Positions 32,870 to 44,175 are shown, numbered from the stretch's first letter. The stretch: DNA of 64,000 nt from Dipteronia dyeriana (GCA_032871835.1 CM065297.1:19632098-19696097), one strand, 5' to 3'. Notes: generated by a model from the letters alone, not told the origin. A program made the numbers and translations.

Positions 32870-33200
32870 CTGGCTACTCAGAGTTGATTGACACCTCATC
32901 GAGTTCCTCCACCTTCGGCTCGTTTAGGGTCGACTCAACTTTAGAATCCTGTAATTGCTATAACTCCTCTTTCTTTTTCTTCATGGCGTTTTGGTAGCAT
33001 TCTCTTGCTTCCCATTGTTCTTCTTTTATTTCTCGTACTCCTCATTTGGTTGGGAATTTTATCATTTGATTGTAGGTCGATGAGATTGCTCTCATCTCGT
33101 GTATCCAAGGCCTTCCCATGATTGCGTTGTACGATGATTAATAGTCGAGCACCAGGAAATTGATGCAGAGATTCACTCATTCGGTATAGACTTGTAGTAC
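32870..33200. repeat. 331-bp direct repeat, copy 1 (protease-RT linker of element 2)
   Basis: Same length as 33717-34047 and differs at about two positions. On the - strand it encodes the end of the protease domain ([16 protein letters not shown]) and the acidic linker to RT. Confidence 0.93.
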
Positions 33201-33716
33201 CTGTTTTAAAACAAAAATTCGCACGAGATACGGTACGAAGTGTGGTTCACTTCGACACTTCGTACCTCCCTTACCTGTATGTTTCCCTTTTGAAGCATTT
33301 TATTTTATGACCCAGATGTGGTACGTGTACCGCATCTAGGATCGTACTTCTGTCCAAGAAAACACATTTTCTGCCAATTCGATACGGGATGCAGTTCGCA
33401 TCAACATGGCGTACCGCATCCTGTACATTTGATTTCCATTGCCCGTCAATACGGTTCGTATTTCTTCAAGTGCAGTACATGTACTGCACTCCTCAACAGT
33501 ACTGGTCTGATGCAGGCATTCCATTTGCATGATTCTGTTCCCTGAATTCAATCCCTCATGTTCACACTCCTATATTCTTTCAAAAATCACAAAATCACAT
33601 CAAATGCAATGGTGAAAATTGGTGAATCAACATGCGTTGGTACCAAAAATTATCATGAAATTCCAAAAAACTTTAATTAAACTAAATGCTAGACTACTAT
33701 TTACAACACATAATGC
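33201..33716. other. 516-bp palindrome-rich insert between the two 331-bp repeats
   Basis: Not recognised as part of gag-pol. It contains a perfect 12-bp inverted repeat (GGTACGAAGTGT at 33232-33243 and its complement at 33255-33266), the palindrome GCAGTACATGTACTGC near 33472-33487, and repeated GATACGG/CCGCATC words. The style resembles the hairpin-rich LTR centre of the Sirevirus-like family in this window, but no direct match was seen. Confidence 0.7.
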
Positions 33717-34047
33717 CTGGCTACTCAGAGTTGATTGACACCTCATCGAGTTCCTCCACCTTCGGCTCGTTTAGGGTCGACTCAACATTAGAATCCTGTA
33801 ATTGCTATAACTCCTCTTTCTTTTTCTTCATGGCGTTTTGGTAGCATTCTCTTGCTTCCCATTGTTCTTCTTTTATTTCTCGTACTCCTCATTTGGTTGG
33901 GAATTTTATCATTTGATTGTAGGTCGATGAGATTGCTCTCATCTCGTGTATCCAAGGCCTTCCCATGATTGCGTTGTACGATGATTGATAGTCGAGCACC
34001 AGGAAATTGATGCAGAGATTCACTCATTCGGTATAGACTTGTAGTAC
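33717..34047. repeat. 331-bp direct repeat, copy 2 (protease-RT linker of element 2)
   Basis: See copy 1. This copy joins on its right to the remaining protease and gag sequence, so it is probably the original protease side. Confidence 0.93.
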
Positions 34048-34617
34048 GACCTCTCATAGGGTGCTTTTCTGTTCCCCACCGAACCATGTCAACATGGTTC
34101 TTCGTCGGCTAAGTTTAGACTCGTCGACCTGCATTTCTCTAGTAGCACTATTAAACAAAATGTTACATGAGCTACCGTTATCAATTAAAATGCATTTTGT
34201 TATACAATTCGTGTTATGTAAAGAAATAACAAGTGCATCATGACGAGGATAAAACAAATCTGATTTATCCATAGTTTTAAGGTGACAGTCTCGTCGACAC
34301 TGGAGGGGTGCTCCTGATTAGGTCAGATTTCCATGTTTAACATCTATCGTGTGTGCGTCTTTGCTATAGAATAACTCACTCCACTAACTTCTGTACCTCC
34401 CGCGAGGTAGTTGATTACTCTATCTTGTTGAGGGGGCTCCGGAGGACTACTCGCTTTAATTTTCCGTTTGTCGTCGTGTTGAGCGAATGTTTGCTTCCCC
34501 TTGTCTGTTAGGAATTCTTACAGATGTCCCTGATTGAGGAGCTCTGCAACTTCAAGTTTGAGGGTGACATAATCCTATGTTTGATGGCCATGATACCCGT
34601 GAAACTCACATTGTAAA
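34048..34617 (-). pseudogene. Protease start and gag zinc region of element 2
   Basis: On the - strand: ILIDNGSSCNILFNSA, the protease active-site region (here D-N-G where D-T-G or D-G-G is usual), preceded by the gag end with CEFHGYHGHQT...DYVTLKLEVAELLNQGHL, the Tat zinc-knuckle type. Stops interrupt it. The right border at 34617 is the solo LTR insertion point. Confidence 0.72.
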
Positions 34618-36237
34618 TGAAAAAAATTATGGTGGGTTTAATAACAATCTAGTTGGGGGGTGGGGTGGGGGGGGGGGGGGTGAATATATTTTAGTCAATT
34701 TTACCCACTTTTCGTTAATGGCCAATTAGGCAAAAATACCCCTAACTAGTCACAATAATAAAACAAGTGTAAAAAATGCAGAATTAAAATGAAAACTTGA
34801 TCTTTACTTGGAAACCTTCCAAATGGGAAAAACCAGAGGCTGTTAAGTGCGTTACACTCGAACAACGAATCCACTGATGATAGAGGCATTACAACCTACT
34901 CCAGGTATATAACCCACTACCACTACCTAATCCCGGTATTAAGTGAACCTAATCCAATTTGCTTGTGATTTAAGTTACCTAATCTCGGAAGTAACACAAG
35001 TGTTACTTCTCAATGAAGAGATAAAATGGCCTATGTGAATTTATGATGATATTCAAAGAACAAACATGGATATATGCTTATCTAGAATAATGAGATAATA
35101 TTTAAAGCAATCCTATATATCAAGAGCTAAATAACATGTTCATAAAGCTTAGCTAAACATAGATCAAATAATCATATGAAGCTATCACAATACAACACTC
35201 AATCATTTCATCACAAACAATCTCTATTTGCTTGTAGAATATATTCTAAGAGCATACGAATGATAAAAGAGATGGCTTGGTAAGAAAACCACTTAACTTA
35301 TATGAAGATAGTGAGAAACTTACCAAACAAGATATGATGACGCAAAACCATACACGGATGCACTTTATATGACCATAGATGATGCAAGATGATGCTTTTA
35401 TGCATAAAGAGATGCTATGAGTGTAAAAAGGTGAGTTCTTGTGAGATTTTTCCTTTTGAAATATGTTCTAAGGAAAAGAAGTGATATTTCGAACTCTTTA
35501 AATGGCCTAAATATGAAGAGACATATTTATATGGGTAAAAAATGAAGAGCTGTCATTTTGAAATAACTTGCCAGATCAGCGTATTGCGTGGGTCTGGACC
35601 CGTACGGTGACCCGCGTACACCCTTACTAGGCCACGTAAGTATCTGTGCAAGGGCCTCAACCAGATAGATGCAAAATCTCAACCAGTGAAATATGCAGGA
35701 CTGTGCGGTTTCTAACCTGCTATAGTGCCCGCGCATTGACCTGACACCCGAAAGATTGAAAAACCTTAATCTTCTCATTACCCGGGTAGTACGTGGGTAA
35801 GCACCCATGCATAGACCCGCACACTGCCCTGTTATGGATTTTTTAAAGTGAAAAATCCACCACACCAAAACACACAATGAATGCAAGGTAAAACAATGAA
35901 GCACACATGCATAACAATTCAAGTGAAAGTGAGTGTGTGTGTGTGAGAGCAACACATAATGCATGTCTATTCAAAAGCAAAAATACGATCAAAATAAACA
36001 TGCAAGAAGAGTTATCAAATCATGAAAGCACACATATAAACATATAACATATACTCACAAGAATTATGCATGAGTTGTGAGTGTGTGCAACTATCTCTTC
36101 AAAGCAATCAAGCACTATGAATATTACCTTTGATGCTTCTTATTTTGAGGCCTTGAGAGCATAAGCTACACTTACATAAAAACCCCAACATGTGATTTGT
36201 TTAAGAAATAAGCCAATCAATAAATGAGGACTTTACA
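34618..36237 (-). repeat. Solo LTR of a Sirevirus-like copia, inserted in gag of element 2
   Basis: 1620 bp. On the - strand it starts TGTAAAGTCCTCATTTATTG and ends near CACCATAATTTTTTTCA, matching both ends of the LTRs at 52676-54270 and 60749-61784. Flanks GTAAA (34613-34617) and GTAAT (36238-36242) are a near-perfect 5-bp duplication. No internal retrotransposon sequence is present, as after LTR-LTR recombination. Confidence 0.88.
34655..34680 (+). repeat. Expanded G run at the end of the solo LTR
   Basis: G6-T-G4-T-G14 on the + strand. The related LTRs have only about 6-8 C residues here (54225 and 61738). It could form a G-quadruplex. Confidence 0.85.
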
Positions 36238-36242
36238 GTAAT

Positions 36243-37690
36243 TTTACATCCCGATGTTCCGGTGGGCACCCATTTTTCTGCCCACTTTATCATCCTACCT
36301 ATCTCCCTCATTACTGCTACGAGGTCAATTGGTTCAATACTAAGGTTAAATTCTGGAATGCGGACTTATGGTCGACAAATTCTTGAGTAATCTCGACCGT
36401 ATGGTCGTCTATCGTTCGAACTTTCTTATCAATGCTGTGAGTTGCATCTACTATTTGTCGGGTAAGGTTCTGACCTTACGTTGTTCGACCTTCTGTCCAA
36501 CCTATTGTTTCTTTTGTTTGCATGGTTGTTGACCTTCCCTACAAAATTAGCCTAATCTTCCTCTCATTTGATTTAAGCCCACGCATTGGCCAATACGTCT
36601 TCCATTGTTCTGCATGGTTACTTAGTGAGTTCTTTATATAAGTCGAAATCAAACCCGAGGCCTTCTCTAAAGGCATAGATGGCGGTCTTTTTGTTGTAAT
36701 ATAGTATCTGTACTTTTTCTCTGTTGAAGCGACCGACGTACATCCTTAAGTTTTCACCGTGCATTTACGTTATTGTATATAGGTCGTCCGACTAATTTTC
36801 CAATTTGTGACTGCTCATAAATTGCTCCATGAATGTATCTGTAAGCTATGCAAAAGATGCAATCGAACTGTTAGGTAAATTTGTATACCATTGTAAAGCT
36901 GGGCCGTTAAGACTGGACCCAAACGCTTAGCACATGTAAACTTCTGTTAGGTCATGTGGGATCGCCGTTGTGAAAATTCTTTGCTTATACTAGGTGATGT
37001 GGTCGTCCGGATCTGTCGTTCCTTCGTACTGCTTCATATTCAGGAAGCTAAATTTCTTGGGCATTTCGATGAGAGCGATTACATCAACAAAAGGTGAATC
37101 GGTGAAACCGTTCGCCGTGCTTTTCTTTATTGGAGTTGGGACTCCTAAAATCCTTTGAATAAGGGCCTCCATTTCTACAAACCTATGAGATAGTTCCAAG
37201 TTAATAGATATAGATAGGGAAGATTCGGGTTTTACCAAGCCCGATGTTGACCGAAATGTTATTGGTGTCTACAGATCATTATCTGGTTGTATATTCATGG
37301 TCGAGTCCTGCGACATTTCATTCTAGACCGGCAAGTTGTTAAGATTGATTTTTGTGCGAGCTATCTGAGGTGTCAGCTGGTTCTATTGATCGTCTAGGTA
37401 CGTGTCTGCCCTTATAACGTTTCCTGGTATTATCAGAGTCGTTCGATCGACTACTGGTTTGGCGTTTGGCGTTTGGCGTCGGGGTTGTACACTCCGAAGC
37501 TATGCTGTTTGGTGCTGCACCATCGATCAGTGCTTTCAGCTTGACATTTGTCACTCAGATTGTTACATTTTCTGCCTCAAGTGCTCGTAACTTTTCTACG
37601 TTTGCTATCCTCTGGGTGGTCAACGCGGTGATCTGCTCTTCGACGGTTGGTGTGTTTCCATCCCAAACATATTGATAGATCAACTGACTG
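36243..37690 (-). pseudogene. Gag N-terminal and capsid part of element 2
   Basis: On the - strand: an N-terminal coiled coil (EEQITALTTQ, VEKLRALEAENVTI, about 37660-37540), a Ser/Thr/Arg-rich linker, PKKFSFLNMKQYEGTTDPDDH (about 37060-36990) and the capsid domain (ALQWYTNLP, FREGLGFDFDLYKELTK, to about 36560). Frames change several times and many stops are present. The exact start codon cannot be fixed. Confidence 0.72.
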
Positions 37691-37721
37691 GTTTGACTAG
37701 TTCATTTGTAAAGTTACTATA

Positions 37722-37740
37722 GGCCCCACGGTGGGTGCCA
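37722..37740 (-). promoter_or_regulatory. Primer-binding site of element 2
   Basis: On the - strand, three bases after the 5' LTR: TGGCACCCACCGTGGGGCC, a common plant gypsy type of primer site. Confidence 0.75.
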
Positions 37741-37743
37741 AAC

Positions 37744-38351
37744 TGTAGCTGGTTGAACAATGGTTAGTATGGATCGGGTCGGGTTATGTTAGGCCCAAGG
37801 CAACCTTAGTTAAACTGGACGAAATTAGGATGTCACTTCCTCACTGAACCTTCCAATATAGTTAGTCTATCGATTCGGACTGTTCGCTTTCTCCGTCGAG
37901 CCTGCAAAAAACAAGAACAGAGCAATATATACATATATGAAAGATGTAGGTGGGATTAGATTCTTAGCCTTAGGTATGCTTGGGCTGAGCAATTATCTCC
38001 ACATATCGGAGGTATAAGTTGAATTCTGAATTCTGTCAGTCGAAATTCTTATGACCAGAGTTTTAGTACACTCTAGAACTTTTTTTTCTCCCTTTTCGAT
38101 GAATGATCTTTGTTATTTATAAGATCCTTCTCCACCGTCCCTCTATCGGTTACAAATAATTGAAATCAGTGGAGAAGAGATTTCCTCTCTTTTGAATCAG
38201 CGGTTACCTTTATTTTGGTAACTGATAAAAATGGCTATCTTATTATGCACGTGAACTAGGACGATCCAATATGATGGGCTTGAGTAAGATTGAAAGTTCA
38301 CGAATCCGGTACTTCTTGGATTGGGCCTATAGGCCATTTTTGGCTACCACA
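37744..38351 (-). repeat. 5' LTR of element 2 (right in window)
   Basis: 608 bp, partner of 25326-25955; followed by the duplication AATAT. Confidence 0.9.
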
Positions 38352-38439
38352 AATATAATGATATTTGTTTTACTAATCGCGGGGATGATTGCAGGGGTTT
38401 AGTTCAAACAAACAAGCTATATTTTTCTCATAAATTGTG

Positions 38440-38700
38440 CAAAAAGTAACCCCGAATTTTCAATATGGATCGGCTTGCCTTTCTCTCGGTCATTTTCTTG
38501 TTCATTTCTTGGTCCATGATGAGGACTACAACTACACAATGGTCATGTTCGACCGATGTATTACCTGCGCTATTCGAGCTTTGTATTTTTATGATCGGAG
38601 ATACGAGATACCTATAAGCCAAGTAGTGGTTATGTGATGCAGCTGGGAACTTGAAAAAGTACGCAGCAGAAGACGATGATGATCGAGACAAGGATCAAGC
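38440..38700 (+). pseudogene. Degenerate small secreted Cys-rich (lipid-transfer-like) protein fragment, + arm
   Basis: ATG at 38465 opens a hydrophobic, signal-peptide-like start (MDRLAFLSVIFLFISWS), followed by SCSTDVLPALFELC. After one or two small indels comes KPSSG and CDAAGNLKK. A C...C...CC spacing with PSSGCC resembles lipid-transfer / prolamin-superfamily proteins, but the family call is tentative. Two stops interrupt it. The same sequence is present inverted at 38788-38945. Confidence 0.4.
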
Positions 38701-38787
38701 AAATTAGGAAGTTTAGATCAATCCAAAACTTCCAAGTAAGGTTAGGGACCCGAGAATTAGACCATCCAAATGAGGAAGAACTAATAC

Positions 38788-38945
38788 TAACGCAATTATG
38801 AAGAGAGACTTCATCATCGTCACATTTTATCAGGTTCCCGGCTACATCACAACAACCACTACTAGGCTTACGACCAACATCAATGATCAATAAAAGATGT
38901 AAAAGAGATAGTCCAGGTAATATGTCGGTCGAGCATGACTATGAT
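38788..38945 (-). pseudogene. Second copy of the same Cys-rich gene fragment, inverted
   Basis: On the - strand: SCSTDILPGLS, then RKPSSGCCDVAGNLIKCDDD and a further Cys. It aligns with 38530-38700 over about 120-160 bases (CATG-TCGACCGA..TATTACCT, AGTAGTGGTT, GGGAAC-TGA). The CC pair is kept here and lost in the + arm. Confidence 0.42.
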
Positions 38946-38954
38946 GGTATAATA

Positions 38955-39139
38955 GTAGGCATATTGTGTGCCAAATTATGGTTTGCTAAGTGATTTTTTT
39001 TAATTTTTTTTTTACTTTTAAAGCGGGGTTTGTCAATTGATTGTGGATGTCTTTTTCAACAGTGGCAATATGTTAGAATGTAGTGTACTTGGTGCTATTG
39101 CATCTCAATGGAGAAACGATGGCCATCACAACAAACTGG
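38955..39139 (+). pseudogene. Fragment of the threonine deaminase gene (intron 2 fused to intron 4)
   Basis: ATTGTGTGCCAAATTATGGT at 38959-38978 matches OMR1 intron 2 (17025 on). After diverged T-rich sequence, CAACAGTGGCAAT matches the intron 2 acceptor and first bases of exon 3 (17072-17084). Directly after it, TTAGAATGTAGTGTA...CTGGAATAT (39070-39143) matches intron 4 (19027-19098). Exons 3 and 4 are missing between them. The presence of introns shows a DNA-level copy. Confidence 0.82.
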
Positions 39140-39144
39140 AATAT

Positions 39145-39427
39145 TGTTACAGAAAATGCTAGAAGAAAGGAAAATATGCAGTAAAAGAGTCATACATTGG
39201 TTTATAGTACAAAGTTTAAGTACATAGTTGTTGGTCAAAACCAAACACACACTAACTTTCTAACTTTAACATGACTAATTTCCCTAAATCAAGTACCATC
39301 AGACATATGCCAACAACTCTTATATCAACTAAATTTATAAACAAACATTACAAAATATCTTATTTGCTTCTTTTAGATATCTAGGAAAATCTCAAAAAAA
39401 TCTCAAAAAAAATCTCAAAGTCTAACA
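39145..39427 (-). repeat. 3' LTR of copia C
   Basis: Inferred from TGTTACAG...CTAACA borders and a purine tract (AAGGAGAAG on -) immediately beyond 39427. 283 bp. The partner LTR is outside the window, so the outer border is judged only from the TG end; the preceding AATAT could be the target duplication. Confidence 0.6.
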
Positions 39428-41788
39428 CTTCTCCTTGAGATTTTTTCTTGGAGACACCAAGCTTTGCTCTCCTTAACTCAAACTTTGCTTTAGGAAGAGC
39501 CTTAGTTAGAATGTCTGTAATTTGATTTTCTGAACTACAATACATCAAATTCACTTCCCCAAGTTTCTCCGCTTCTCTAATGGCATGAAACTTCACTTTA
39601 ATATGTTTTATTTTACCATGCTGGACTGGTTTTTTAGTGATAGCAATGGCTAACTTATTATTAACCCAAATAACAATAGCTTCTTCTTGTATTTGCCCCA
39701 CATTTGATAGAATTTTTCTTAGCCATATGGCTTGGTTTGTTGCAGCTGCTGCAACGATATACTTAGCCTTTAGTTGAGGATTGAGCAACTACATCTTGTT
39801 TTTTAGAGTTCCAAGAGAAAACACCACTCCCAAATGAAAATACATAGCCAGATGTGCTCTTTGAATCATGAAAGCTTATTGCCCAGTCACTATCTACAAA
39901 GCCTTGTAGCCTCCTATCTTCAATTTTTTATACCAAATGCCATAATCAATAGTTCATTTTATGTACCTTAGGACCCTTTTAGCTGCACTAAAGTGAGTTT
40001 GGCTAGGAGATTGCATGAATCTGGAAAGCAAGCTTGTTGTATACATCAAATCTGGTCTAGTGGCTGATAAATACAGTGGACTACCAATTAAGCTTCTATA
40101 AATTGAAGCATTGCCCTTGCTTTCTTCATCATTCTTGATCAATTTTTCATGAATAACCAATGGAGTAGCTATTGGTTTACAATTCTCCATTTGAAATTTC
40201 TTCATACTTCATTTGTGAGATAAAAATACCAGTATCTGTTTGGAAAATTTTCATCCCAAGAAAATAATTTATCTCGCCCAAGTTTGACATTTCAAACTCA
40301 CTTTTCGTGCTAGACTTGAATTCTTTCAACCACTTTGCATCTTCACCTGTAACAAGAAGATCATCCACATATAGTGATATAATAAGTTGCAATCCATCTC
40401 CATTTTGCTTCACATACAAAGTAGCTTCATTATCACTCCTTTTAAATCTCTGCTGTATCAAATAAGTATCAATCCGGTTATACCAAGTCCTTGGTGCCTG
40501 TTTTAAACCATAAGGAGCCTTGTTAAGCTTGTATACTTTGTTTTTACATCCATGAATCAGAAAACCATCTGGTTGCTCTACATACATGTTTTCCTTAAGG
40601 AATCCATATAAGAAAGGTGACTTTACATCTAAGTGGTATATTTTCCATCTTATTTTTGCTGCTAAGGCTATATTAAAAGCCTTATTGTATCATGTCTTGC
40701 CATAGGTGTGAAAGTGTCTGAAAAATCAATACCCTCCTGTTGAAAATAGCCTTTAACTACCAGCCTAGCTTTCAGTTTGTTTATAGAACCATTAGGATTC
40801 AATTTAGTTCTAAAAACCCATTTTACACGGATAACTCTCTCATTTTCAGGCCTGTCCACAAGCAGCCATGTTCCAATTTTCTCTATCATGTTGATCTCCT
40901 CCTTCATTGCACCCTCCAATCATGTAACTTTGCAGCTTCATCATATGTAGCAGGTTCTAAAACTGCAACATTACATTTTGTATGAATTTCATCTAAATGT
41001 CCGGCCCCCCTGACTGCTATTTCGGTATCACTAACTGAATTAATTTTTGACTGAGATGCTTCTTGCTGTTGGGATACAACTCCCTTGTTATGATTCTTGA
41101 GAGCAACTTCAACTTCATTCTTCTCCCAATTCCATTTAGCAGCCTCATTGAAATTAACATTTATGCTAACTAGGATCTCATCAGTCTTCAAACTATAAAT
41201 TCTATAGCCTTTTGTATTGCTAGTATAACCTAAGAAAATCCCAGCTTCTGGCTTTTGATCCAATTTTCTCTTTTGACATATGGAACAAGAGCATAACACC
41301 CACATCCAAGCTCAACTGAAGGCTTTTACACCATGCCAAGCCTCAAATGGTGGTTTTCCTTCCAAAGCCTTTATTGGTAGCCAGTTTGAAAGATATACAG
41401 AGGTATTGACTGCCTCGGCCTAGAATATTTTTGGAAGATCTTTTTAAAACAGCATGCATCTTGACATCTCCATCACAGTTATGTTCTTCCTTTCACTCAC
41501 TCCATTTTGTTGAGAAGTGTAGGGAACAATTAACTAGTGTTGAATTCCACTTTTATCATAAAAATTTACTAAATTCCTTTTATGAATATTCTAATCCATT
41601 ATTAGCTCTTAACATCTTTACTTTACATCCAGACTGGTTTTCTACAAAAGCGTTAAACTTTTGAAATGAATCAAATACTTCTGGCTTCTACTTCAAAAAG
41701 AATACCCAACTCATCTTGGTGTAGTCATCAATGAACAATAGAAAATATTTGCTTATATTAAGAGGAGTATTCATATATTCACACACAT
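39428..41788 (-). pseudogene. Integrase C-part, reverse transcriptase and RNase H of copia C
   Basis: In - order: integrase core remnants (about 41780-41330), GIFLGYTSNTKGYRIYS (near 41220), RT with [54 protein letters not shown] and an intact catalytic YVDDLLVTG (near 40380-40350). RNase H then follows with KHIKVKFHAIRE and DILTKALPK to about 39381. Stops and small shifts split it at 41330, 40920, 40670 and 40190. The tail reaches the LTR. Confidence 0.85.
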
Positions 41789-43170
41789 TAGGGATGGCGA
41801 AAGGAACGGGTCTAGATGGTTTGGCCTTTACCCGCTTGTTGTGGTCCGTGTTTAAACCTGTACCACATTATTAAAAAGTCTAGAATTTATGGACTTTTAA
41901 AAACCCTCAGCAGTTGCGGCCCGGTTATGGGTTTAGACCAGGGTTTATTTAAAGCCTACAAATGATCCATATAAAAAAGGAAAATTATGATTTTTTTTTT
42001 CAAAATCCTTCTCAACATCTCTCAATCTCTCATCTCTACTCACCACTCACCGGTCACCACCTCTTTTCTCATCTCCATCAGCCATCACATATATCTTCCG
42101 CCGCCGTCGACACGACCCATATTTGGCCGCCATCAACACGTTAGCATCATCGACGATCTCTCTCTCTCCTTTCTTTCTCGATCTCGATCTCAATCCATCT
42201 CTCTCTCTCTCCCTTATTTCTCGATCTCGATCCATCTTTCTAATCCATCTCGATCTCCAGCCGGCCGTCGTGAAATCCAGGATTCATGGTGGCTTGTGGT
42301 GGTGGGAGAGTTTTTTGGTGGGAGAGGTTTTTGGGTTGCGTTTTGGTGGTGGGAGAGGGATTCGTGGTAGGTGGTCGTTGGGGATGTTCGGCTTCAGCTT
42401 TGGCGGCGACGATGGTTACTGGTTCGCCGACGGGTGGCAGTCTTGGAAAGGAGATCTGAGAAGATAATGGGAGTGAGAAAGAGGAGAGAAAAAGTTAGGG
42501 TTTGTAATATTAAAATTTTGTTTTATGTTAATATTAATTAATTTAAATGTTTATCTTTTTATTATTATTTTGAGATATTAATTTTTTAATTTCTATTAAT
42601 ATTTACTAATTAAAATATTTTTTTAAAATATTGGATCCAAATTCGGTTCAATTTTGTTGAAATTTAAAAATTGTTCCATTTGGATTGAGTTGGAAAAATT
42701 GTTCTATTTGGATTAATTGTATTAATAGAATTTTTAATTAATTTGGTTTGTAGAAATTGAGACCCAATGAATTAAAAAATGTGTAACAAAAATTAGATTC
42801 AAATCCAGTAAAAAAATATGTGTTAATAATATTTGGGTAATAAAAATATGGGTCAAAAAACGGATCTAAATTCGGATCCAAATCCGAGTCGAAATATGTT
42901 AAAAATCTGGGTAAAAAAATGTGAGATCGAATTTGGGTCTAAATCCGTGTCAATATTCGGATCTAATTCGGATTACAAATTTACACTATGATAATAATGT
43001 GGATAAAAGGGCGGGCTTGGGTTTTACCCTTTTTTTCTATGGGCCTGGTTAAAACCCAGTCCACATAAGAATATCATGTATGTGGGTAGGGTTTAAACCC
43101 TTTTAATTTATTAGGGATTTTTAAGGGCATGGGTCTTGTGTGAGCTTGGGCCCTCAAATTGCTAGCCCTA
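41789..43170. mobile_element. hAT-like non-autonomous element inside copia C
   Basis: Ends TAGGGATGGC and, inverted, TAGGGCTAGC, the hAT type of terminus. Flanks ACACACAT (41781-41788) and ACATAAAT (43171-43178) agree at 6 of 8 positions, fitting an aged 8-bp duplication. GGGTTTAAACC-like and GGCCC words recur near both ends. The centre (42000-42480) is GC-richer with TCTCGATCTC repeats and looks like a captured gene 5' region; the open frames there are not supported as genes. No transposase. Confidence 0.6.
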
Positions 43171-43295
43171 ACATAAATCAATATGGATTAGTTGCAACTT
43201 TACAGAAGCTCTCCAAGTTTGATTTGAGGAAAATGACAATTTTCTTTGTTTCCCATATTGACAAACATCACACGCTCCTTGATTAACATGAATAG
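43171..43295 (-). pseudogene. Integrase N-part of copia C between two insertions
   Basis: On the - strand reads HVNQGACDVCQYGKQRKL, the zinc-binding CxxC end of the gag-pre-integrase/integrase, then KLQL. It links the gag-pre-integrase at 48954-49257 with the core at 41788, which proves both intervening blocks are insertions. Confidence 0.75.
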
Positions 43296-44173
43296 TGTTG
43301 GGTTGGGTTTCCTCCATATGTGAAGATGGCCCGAATAGAGTTTACCATGCATTAATGGTAAAGCCCACATAATATATGTAGATGACCTAAGGACTTTTTA
43401 GTCACTTTACATGTAGTATAAAATAAACCCTTCTTGAATTAGGGGTTAGAGTGAAAAGAGAAGAGAGAATCGGCGTGCAAGAGAGAAAGAAGAGAGAGAG
43501 AAAAAATGCAAAATTCTAGGCTTTGAGGCTGTTGTCCAGACTTTTTCAGAGGGCTTTTTCGAGGTCGATTCGTTCTCCACACACAGCACTGCATTCTGGT
43601 TTGAGGAATTGTCAATCGAAGTTCACTGTTGTGAGTTTTGTGGTTCCAAATAAGGCTGGACAGAAAAGAGAGGAGTTGTTGCGCATGTTTATTCAAAGGG
43701 AGATTTCTCTTTGGTTTATGGTCCGATTGAGCTGAAATTTGGATAGATTCTTCTTCTCTCGTGGTTCTACAATCTAACGGTTAGATCGTTGATCAAAATT
43801 TATGTAGAGAGTTACACACCCAGAACATAGGATTCGAGTTTGTGAAATCCCATCTCTCTTGTTTTACTTGCTAATATTTCATGTGTTGCCAAGAATAGTT
43901 AATCTTGAGATTATCATGTTATATGCCTCTAGTTCAGCTAGAGAGAATTATATGTATGCCCATTATATTTTGATAGTGAAGGTATCAGAGGACCCGTGGT
44001 TTTTACTCCTCAATTTGGGGAGGTTTTCCAAGTAAAATTCTTGGTGTTCTTGTGTTTGTGATTGAGCTTGTGGTTATGTTATTTGCTGCTCTATTTTAAT
44101 TGCTTCCTATCAGGTTCACACAAGAGAGGATAAATATTGTTTGTGATTGTTATTGGTGCGTTTAATCCTATCA
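43296..44173 (+). repeat. 5' LTR of copia B
   Basis: 878 bp, TGTTGGG...ATCA. A TATA box (TATAAAATAAA) lies at 43417-43427. The right LTR has TACAAAATAAA there, so only the left promoter looks intact. Confidence 0.9.
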
Positions 44174-44175
44174 AA

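Larger units (their letters stand above)
25326..38351 (-). mobile_element. Second Tat/Retand-type Ty3/gypsy element (element 2), old and rearranged
   Basis: LTRs at 25326-25955 and 37744-38351 (TGTAGCTGG...CCACA) are flanked by an exact 5-bp duplication AATAT (25321-25325 and 38352-38356). Gag-pol is on -, a spliced antisense ORF on + (26869-28950), and a few tandem repeats lie between them, the same plan as element 1. The purine tract (25956-25972 inverted) and primer site (37722-37740 inverted) agree with - orientation. Two later changes are visible: a solo copia LTR inside gag and a 331-bp duplication with a 516-bp insert in the protease-RT linker. The whole coding region is heavily mutated. 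Confidence 0.92.

Noticed and set aside
38428..38691. - strand open frame over the Cys-rich fragment
   Set aside because: The + strand frame has the signal-peptide-like start and the motif shared with the inverted arm; the - frame is its shadow.
41962..42467. Overlapping open frames rich in Ser/Leu and Arg in the hAT-like element
   Set aside because: Products of TCTCGATCTC repeats; several frames and both strands are open at once, which argues against coding.
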